NCBI GenBank assembly: GCA_020441345.1
Contig: JAGRMK010000432.1
Location: forward strand, 2,148-12,651
Direction of reading: 5' to 3'
Length of the DNA: 10,504 nt
From: Paracoccaceae bacterium
GTDB lineage: Bacteria > Pseudomonadota > Alphaproteobacteria > Rhodobacterales > Rhodobacteraceae
In this document: piece by piece, positions 6,990 to 10,504 of the stretch
Numbering within the stretch: the stretch's first letter is position 1
How the letters are laid out: the number at the start of each line of letters is the position of its first letter
Translations under genes and position numbers: made by a program
Notes under the pieces: model-generated
Seen by the model: the letters and a program-made list of their open reading frames with translations, nothing else
Database searches by the model: none
Told to the model about the DNA's origin: nothing

Positions 6990-8015
6990 CTAGCGCCGCC
7001 CGGCCATGCGCGCCAGACGGATCAGCGCGCGTTCTGCCAGCGCGCGGGTCGGTGCGCGGGTTGACGAGCGCAGCGCCAGATCGGTCGCGGTCAGATCACG
7101 CAGCGCGTCCTCGACCCGTTGCAGCGACCAGTTCTGCGCCTGTCGCAGCAGTTTCTCGCGGCGCGGGCCAAAGATCGGCGGACGCAGGCTGCCGATTGCC
7201 TGCGCGGGGCCGCGCGGATCGCTGACCAGTTCGTGCAACACCCGGAAATGCCGGGCGGCGCCGATACAGACCGCAACCGGCTGCACGCCCTGCGCCGCCA
7301 GGCGTTGCAGGATCGGTGCCAGGTCGGCCATGCGCCCTTCGGCCATCGCGTTCAGGATGTCGTCGATCCCGGCCTCGGCGCTTTGCGGCGCGAGCATGGC
7401 GATCTCGGCGCCGGTCAGCGGCGTGTCGTCGTTGAGCTTGTAGAGCGCGATTCGCGTCAGCGTCTGGCGGAAATCGCCCGGTTCCAGTAGATGCGCCAGC
7501 GCGGTCAGATCGTGCATAGCCTCGGAGGGCAGGTTGGTCAGCCCCTCGGCCGCCAGCATTTGTTCGATTTCCGCGCGGCCGGGCGGGTCGTCATAGACCG
7601 CAAGGCAGAACGCCCGCCGGTCGGTTTCGAAGAGCTTGAGCAGCTTCGAGGTTTTCTTCAGTGCGCCGCCGGTGGCGATCACCATCGCATCGCCCTCGCG
7701 CCATTCCGCGAGTGCCAGTTTCAAGGCATCGACGGCGTGATCGTTGGCGTCATCGATCACCACGGCGCGCGGTCCGGGGAAAAACCCTTGTGCCTTGATT
7801 TCCTCGACAACCAAGGCCGGGCTCTTGCGCAGATCGCTGCCAGGCAAGCGAGTCAGGCGCATCTCGGTGTCGGCGCTGGGGCCGGTGTGGGCCTTGACCA
7901 GCGCGGCACGTTTCTCTGCGACGCGCATGGCATCGGCACCATGGATCAGGATCCCGGGCACCCGGGGATCGGGGCGGCTCAGGAACCCGCCCGCATCACG
8001 GGGTGCAAGCTTCAT
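6990..8015 (-). CDS. holA: DNA polymerase III subunit delta
   Basis: The protein has 341 residues, close to the usual family length. It begins MKLAPRDAGGFLSRPDP...ILIHGAD, the typical alphaproteobacterial delta N-terminus. It continues with the AAA-like first domain (about 1-130, including FFPGPRAVVIDDA), a lid domain, and the helical C-terminal collar domain (about 210-341) with PPIFGPRREKLLRQAQNWS. Delta lacks a working nucleotide site. As part of the clamp-loader complex it opens the DnaN sliding clamp ring so that the clamp can be placed on primed DNA. The start is set by the ATGA junction: the ATG overlaps the lptE stop by four bases. GAGG lies only one base before this ATG, too close to act as a normal ribosome-binding site, so translation probably depends on coupling to lptE. 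This placement directly after leuS-lptE is widely conserved in proteobacteria. Confidence 0.94.
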   Translation of the reverse strand: MKLAPRDAGGFLSRPDPRVPGILIHGADAMRVAEKRAALVKAHTGPSADTEMRLTRLPGSDLRKSPALVVEEIKAQGFFPGPRAVVIDDANDHAVDALKLALAEWREGDAMVIATGGALKKTSKLLKLFETDRRAFCLAVYDDPPGRAEIEQMLAAEGLTNLPSEAMHDLTALAHLLEPGDFRQTLTRIALYKLNDDTPLTGAEIAMLAPQSAEAGIDDILNAMAEGRMADLAPILQRLAAQGVQPVAVCIGAARHFRVLHELVSDPRGPAQAIGSLRPPIFGPRREKLLRQAQNWSLQRVEDALRDLTATDLALRSSTRAPTRALAERALIRLARMAGRR

Positions 8016-8521
8016 GCCTCGGTGGCTGCCGCGGCAAGCCCCGGTTCGGTGTAAAGCCGCGTGACCAAAGCCTCGGCCAGGATCCGCATGAGTCGCAACT
8101 CGGCGTCCTCTGCCGCGGTCATCGTCGCCAGTTGCGTGCCGGTGGTCGAATAGGTCGTGTTGTTGCTCACCTCACCGGTGGCAACCGTCGCGCCGGTGGC
8201 AAGTTCGGTCACGGTGAACTCCAGCGTGCCGAATCGCTGAATCCGCGTTGCGCCGATGTCCTGGATATCGCCGGACGAGACGTTGCGCAGGGCAATCGTA
8301 TAGGCCAGCGCAAAGCGAGGGGACTCAGGGCGGCCCAGAAGATCCTCGAAAGCGGCGACGAACTGGAAATCGGCGCGCGAGGCCGGATCATCGGCCCGCA
8401 CCGCGCCGCGCAGGGCGCGCCCGGCGCCGTCGGGTCCGTAGACCGGACTGAAACCGCAGCCGGCCATCAGGCCCAGCGCGCCCAGGCCGGCCAGAAATCC
8501 GCGTCGATCAGAGCACAACAT
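8012..8521 (-). CDS. lptE: LPS-assembly lipoprotein LptE
   Basis: The 169-residue precursor has a lipoprotein signal. Arg6-Arg7 starts a hydrophobic stretch ending in LMAGC, with Cys22 as the lipidated residue, followed by GFSPVYG, a typical LptE mature start. The C-terminal part, with EDAELRLMRILAEALVTRLY, is the usual amphipathic helix. LptE plugs the LptD barrel in the outer membrane and helps place lipopolysaccharide in the outer leaflet. RRGFL resembles a twin-arginine (Tat) motif, which is unusual to see in front of a lipobox. The start codon lies inside leuS (14-base overlap) and the stop overlaps holA by four bases, so the three genes are one translationally linked unit. The call rests on the signal, the GFSPVYG motif and gene order; the protein family itself diverges quickly. 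Confidence 0.9.
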   Translation of the reverse strand: MLCSDRRGFLAGLGALGLMAGCGFSPVYGPDGAGRALRGAVRADDPASRADFQFVAAFEDLLGRPESPRFALAYTIALRNVSSGDIQDIGATRIQRFGTLEFTVTELATGATVATGEVSNNTTYSTTGTQLATMTAAEDAELRLMRILAEALVTRLYTEPGLAAAATEA

Positions 8522-10504
8522 TGACGATCCGTCCTGGCACCACGATCACCTTTTTCGGCGAGGCACCACCCAGCGCCCGTTGCACAGCTTCGTCGCCCAG
8601 AGCCAGTTTTTCAACCTCTTCCTTGCTTGCGTCGGCGGCAACGGTGATTTCGGCCTTGCGCTTGCCGTTGATCTGCACCGGCAGAACGATGGTATCGTCG
8701 ACCAGCATTGCCGGATCGGCCTTTGGCCATTCGGCCTGTGTGACCAGCCCGTCGCCCCCCAGGCGATGCCACAGGTCTTCGGCCAGATGCGGCACCATTG
8801 GCGCCATCAACTGCGCCAGAACCCGAGCCGCGTCTTTCTGCATCCGCGCCGAAGCCGAGGATTTCGCCAGCGTGTTGGTGAATTCGTAGAGCTTGGCGAT
8901 CGCCTTGTTGAACGCGAAACCGTCGATCATTGTCGTCACATCGGCAATCGCCCGGTGCATCGCGCGGGCCAGATCGGCGTCATCGCCCGGCGCATCGGCG
9001 GGCATGCCGGCGATCCGTTCGCCCAGGGCCCAGACCCGGCCCAGATGCTTGAACGTCGCCTCGGCTCCGGCGCTGGTCCATTCCACGTCGCGTTCGGGCG
9101 GGCTGTCGGACATCACGAACCAACGCGCGGTATCGGCACCGAAACGCTGGATGATATCGACCGGGTCGACCACGTTCTTCTTTGATTTCGACATCTTGAC
9201 CGAAGATGTGATCTCGACCGGTTCGCCGGTGGCGATCAGTTTCCCGTCCTGAACCGTTTCCGGCAGGTGATAGACCGGGCGACCGCGATCGTCGCGGGTC
9301 AGGTAGATTTCATGCGTCACCATGCCCTGTGTGAACAGCGCATCGAAGGGCTCGATGGCGCTGGCGGGCAAGTGGCCGGTCTTGTGCATCGCGCGGGCGA
9401 AGAACCGCGAATACAGAAGGTGCAGAATCGCGTGTTCGATGCCGCCGATGTATTGATCGACATTCATCCAGTATTCGGCTTCGGCCAGATCGGTCGGCGT
9501 GGCGGCATGGGGCGCGGTGAAGCGCGCGTAATACCATGACGAATCGACGAAGGTGTCCATCGTATCGGTTTCGCGCAGCGCGGGCTTGCCGCAGGACGGG
9601 CAGGCGCAGTTGCGCCAGGTCGGGTGGCGATCCAGCGGGTTGCCAGGTTTGTCGAAGGTGACATCCTCAGGCAGGCGAACCGGCAGGTTCTCTTTTTTCT
9701 CGGGCACCACGCCGCAGGCGTCGCAATGCACCACGGGAATCGGGCAGCCCCAGTAGCGCTGACGGCTCAGACCCCAGTCACGCAGGCGGAACTTGGTCAC
9801 GCCGGTGCCGACGCCCCGTGATTCGCAATGCGCGATGGCGGCGTCGATGGCGGCGTCGCCGCTGGCCTCGTCGGGCCAGTTGAACGCCTTGGTCCAGCGC
9901 ACCGTTTCGGTTTTCAGCGGCACATAGGCCTCGCCGCCCGATTCGGGCAGGGTGTGGTCGCCAGTCAGGGGCACGAAGGTGCTGATCACCGGCAGGCCGT
10001 ATTTGTTCGCAAAGTCGAGGTCGCGCTGGTCATGTGCCGGGCAGCCGAAGATCGCACCGGTGCCGTAGTCCATCAGGATGAAGTTGGCGATATAGATCGG
10101 CATGTCCCACGACGGATCGAACGGGTGCGTGACCCGCAATCCGGTGTCGATGCCTTTCTTTTCGGCTTTTTCCAGCGCCTCTTCGGTGGTGCCGGTGCGG
10201 CGGCAGTCTGCGCAGAAAGCGGCGATGGCGGGATTCGTCGCCTCAAGTGCCTTGGCCAGCGGGTGATCGGGGCTGATCCCGGCAAAGGACGCCCCCAAAA
10301 GCGTATCGGGGCGGGTGGTGTAAACTTCGAGCTTTTCGAATCCCTCGGGCGCACCGACGGTCTCGAAGGCGAATTGCAGCCCGCGCGACTTCCCGATCCA
10401 GTTCTTCTGCATCAGCCGGACCTTTTCCGGCCAGCTTGCCAGCGTATCGATCGCATCCAGCAATTCGCCCGCATAATCCGAGATCTTGAAGAACCATTGC
10501 GTCA
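8508..10504 (-). CDS. leuS: Leucyl-tRNA synthetase, C-terminal three quarters
   Basis: The frame is open to the right edge (first visible residues TQWFFKISDYAGELLD) and ends in VNVVL with TGA at 8510-8508. About 664 of an expected 850-870 residues are present; the N-terminus with the HIGH motif lies outside. Visible parts in order: the CP1 editing domain with the threonine-rich TTRPDT (codons 10319-10302) and GCPAHDQRD, whose aspartate is needed for hydrolysis of mischarged tRNA; a cysteine-rich zinc-type insert (CDAC from 9725, CACPSC at 9608-9591); MDTFVDSSWYY; KMSKS (codons 9194-9180, preceded by V-K), which binds ATP during leucine activation; then the helical anticodon-binding domain and C-terminal domain. 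It attaches leucine to tRNA(Leu) in the cytoplasm and proofreads errors. All key residues that can be checked are intact. It is the first visible gene of the minus-strand block and overlaps lptE by 14 bases. Confidence 0.97.
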   Translation of the reverse strand, partial: TQWFFKISDYAGELLDAIDTLASWPEKVRLMQKNWIGKSRGLQFAFETVGAPEGFEKLEVYTTRPDTLLGASFAGISPDHPLAKALEATNPAIAAFCADCRRTGTTEEALEKAEKKGIDTGLRVTHPFDPSWDMPIYIANFILMDYGTGAIFGCPAHDQRDLDFANKYGLPVISTFVPLTGDHTLPESGGEAYVPLKTETVRWTKAFNWPDEASGDAAIDAAIAHCESRGVGTGVTKFRLRDWGLSRQRYWGCPIPVVHCDACGVVPEKKENLPVRLPEDVTFDKPGNPLDRHPTWRNCACPSCGKPALRETDTMDTFVDSSWYYARFTAPHAATPTDLAEAEYWMNVDQYIGGIEHAILHLLYSRFFARAMHKTGHLPASAIEPFDALFTQGMVTHEIYLTRDDRGRPVYHLPETVQDGKLIATGEPVEITSSVKMSKSKKNVVDPVDIIQRFGADTARWFVMSDSPPERDVEWTSAGAEATFKHLGRVWALGERIAGMPADAPGDDADLARAMHRAIADVTTMIDGFAFNKAIAKLYEFTNTLAKSSASARMQKDAARVLAQLMAPMVPHLAEDLWHRLGGDGLVTQAEWPKADPAMLVDDTIVLPVQINGKRKAEITVAADASKEEVEKLALGDEAVQRALGGASPKKVIVVPGRIVNVVL

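Noticed and set aside
6950..6990. Two small hairpins between holA and the GST gene (GGCAT/ATGCC at 6950-6965 and GCGCA/TGCGC at 6976-6990)
   Set aside because: Stems are only five pairs and no T run follows on the minus strand, so they are not credible intrinsic terminators.

Overview
The window is high-GC, densely packed DNA that looks like the chromosome of an alphaproteobacterium, most likely Rhodobacterales/Paracoccaceae. This is an inference from the leuS-lptE-holA gene order, the Rhodobacterales-like N-termini of HolA and LptE, and a tamA-tamB pair with alphaproteobacterial features. I see no insertion sequence, phage gene, CRISPR array, tRNA or rRNA. I also see no clearly undescribed multi-gene system. 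The interest lies in how gene ends and starts are built.

Layout: (1) 1-289, minus strand, the N-terminal 96 residues of an Fsr-like (fosmidomycin-resistance family) MFS transporter that runs off the left edge. (2) 290-493, a 204-base divergent intergenic region with a good -35 box for the transporter, a weaker promoter candidate for tamA, and a six-codon mini-ORF whose stop overlaps the probable TTG start of tamA. (3) 494-6321, plus strand, tamA and tamB, which overlap by one base (TGATG). They encode the outer-membrane Omp85 protein and the inner-membrane-anchored periplasm-spanning protein of the translocation and assembly module. (4) 6318-10504, minus strand, a glutathione S-transferase-family gene, holA (DNA polymerase III delta), lptE (LPS-assembly lipoprotein) and the C-terminal three quarters of leuS (leucyl-tRNA synthetase), which continues past the right edge. 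The transcription order is leuS > lptE > holA > gst. The first two junctions overlap (14 and 4 bases), and gst follows holA after 63 bases.

The two blocks converge on a single CTAG that supplies the stop codons of both tamB and the GST gene, so there is no intergenic space for a terminator. Instead, the last codons of tamB contain a textbook intrinsic-terminator shape: a 12-bp stem (10 perfect pairs plus one wobble and one more pair), a 12-base loop, then TTTTT. It ends 13 bases before the tamB stop codon and is the most notable observation here.

Functionally, tamA/tamB and lptE all serve the outer membrane (protein insertion or lipid transfer, and LPS insertion). leuS and holA are essential information-processing genes. 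The GST and the transporter are accessory.
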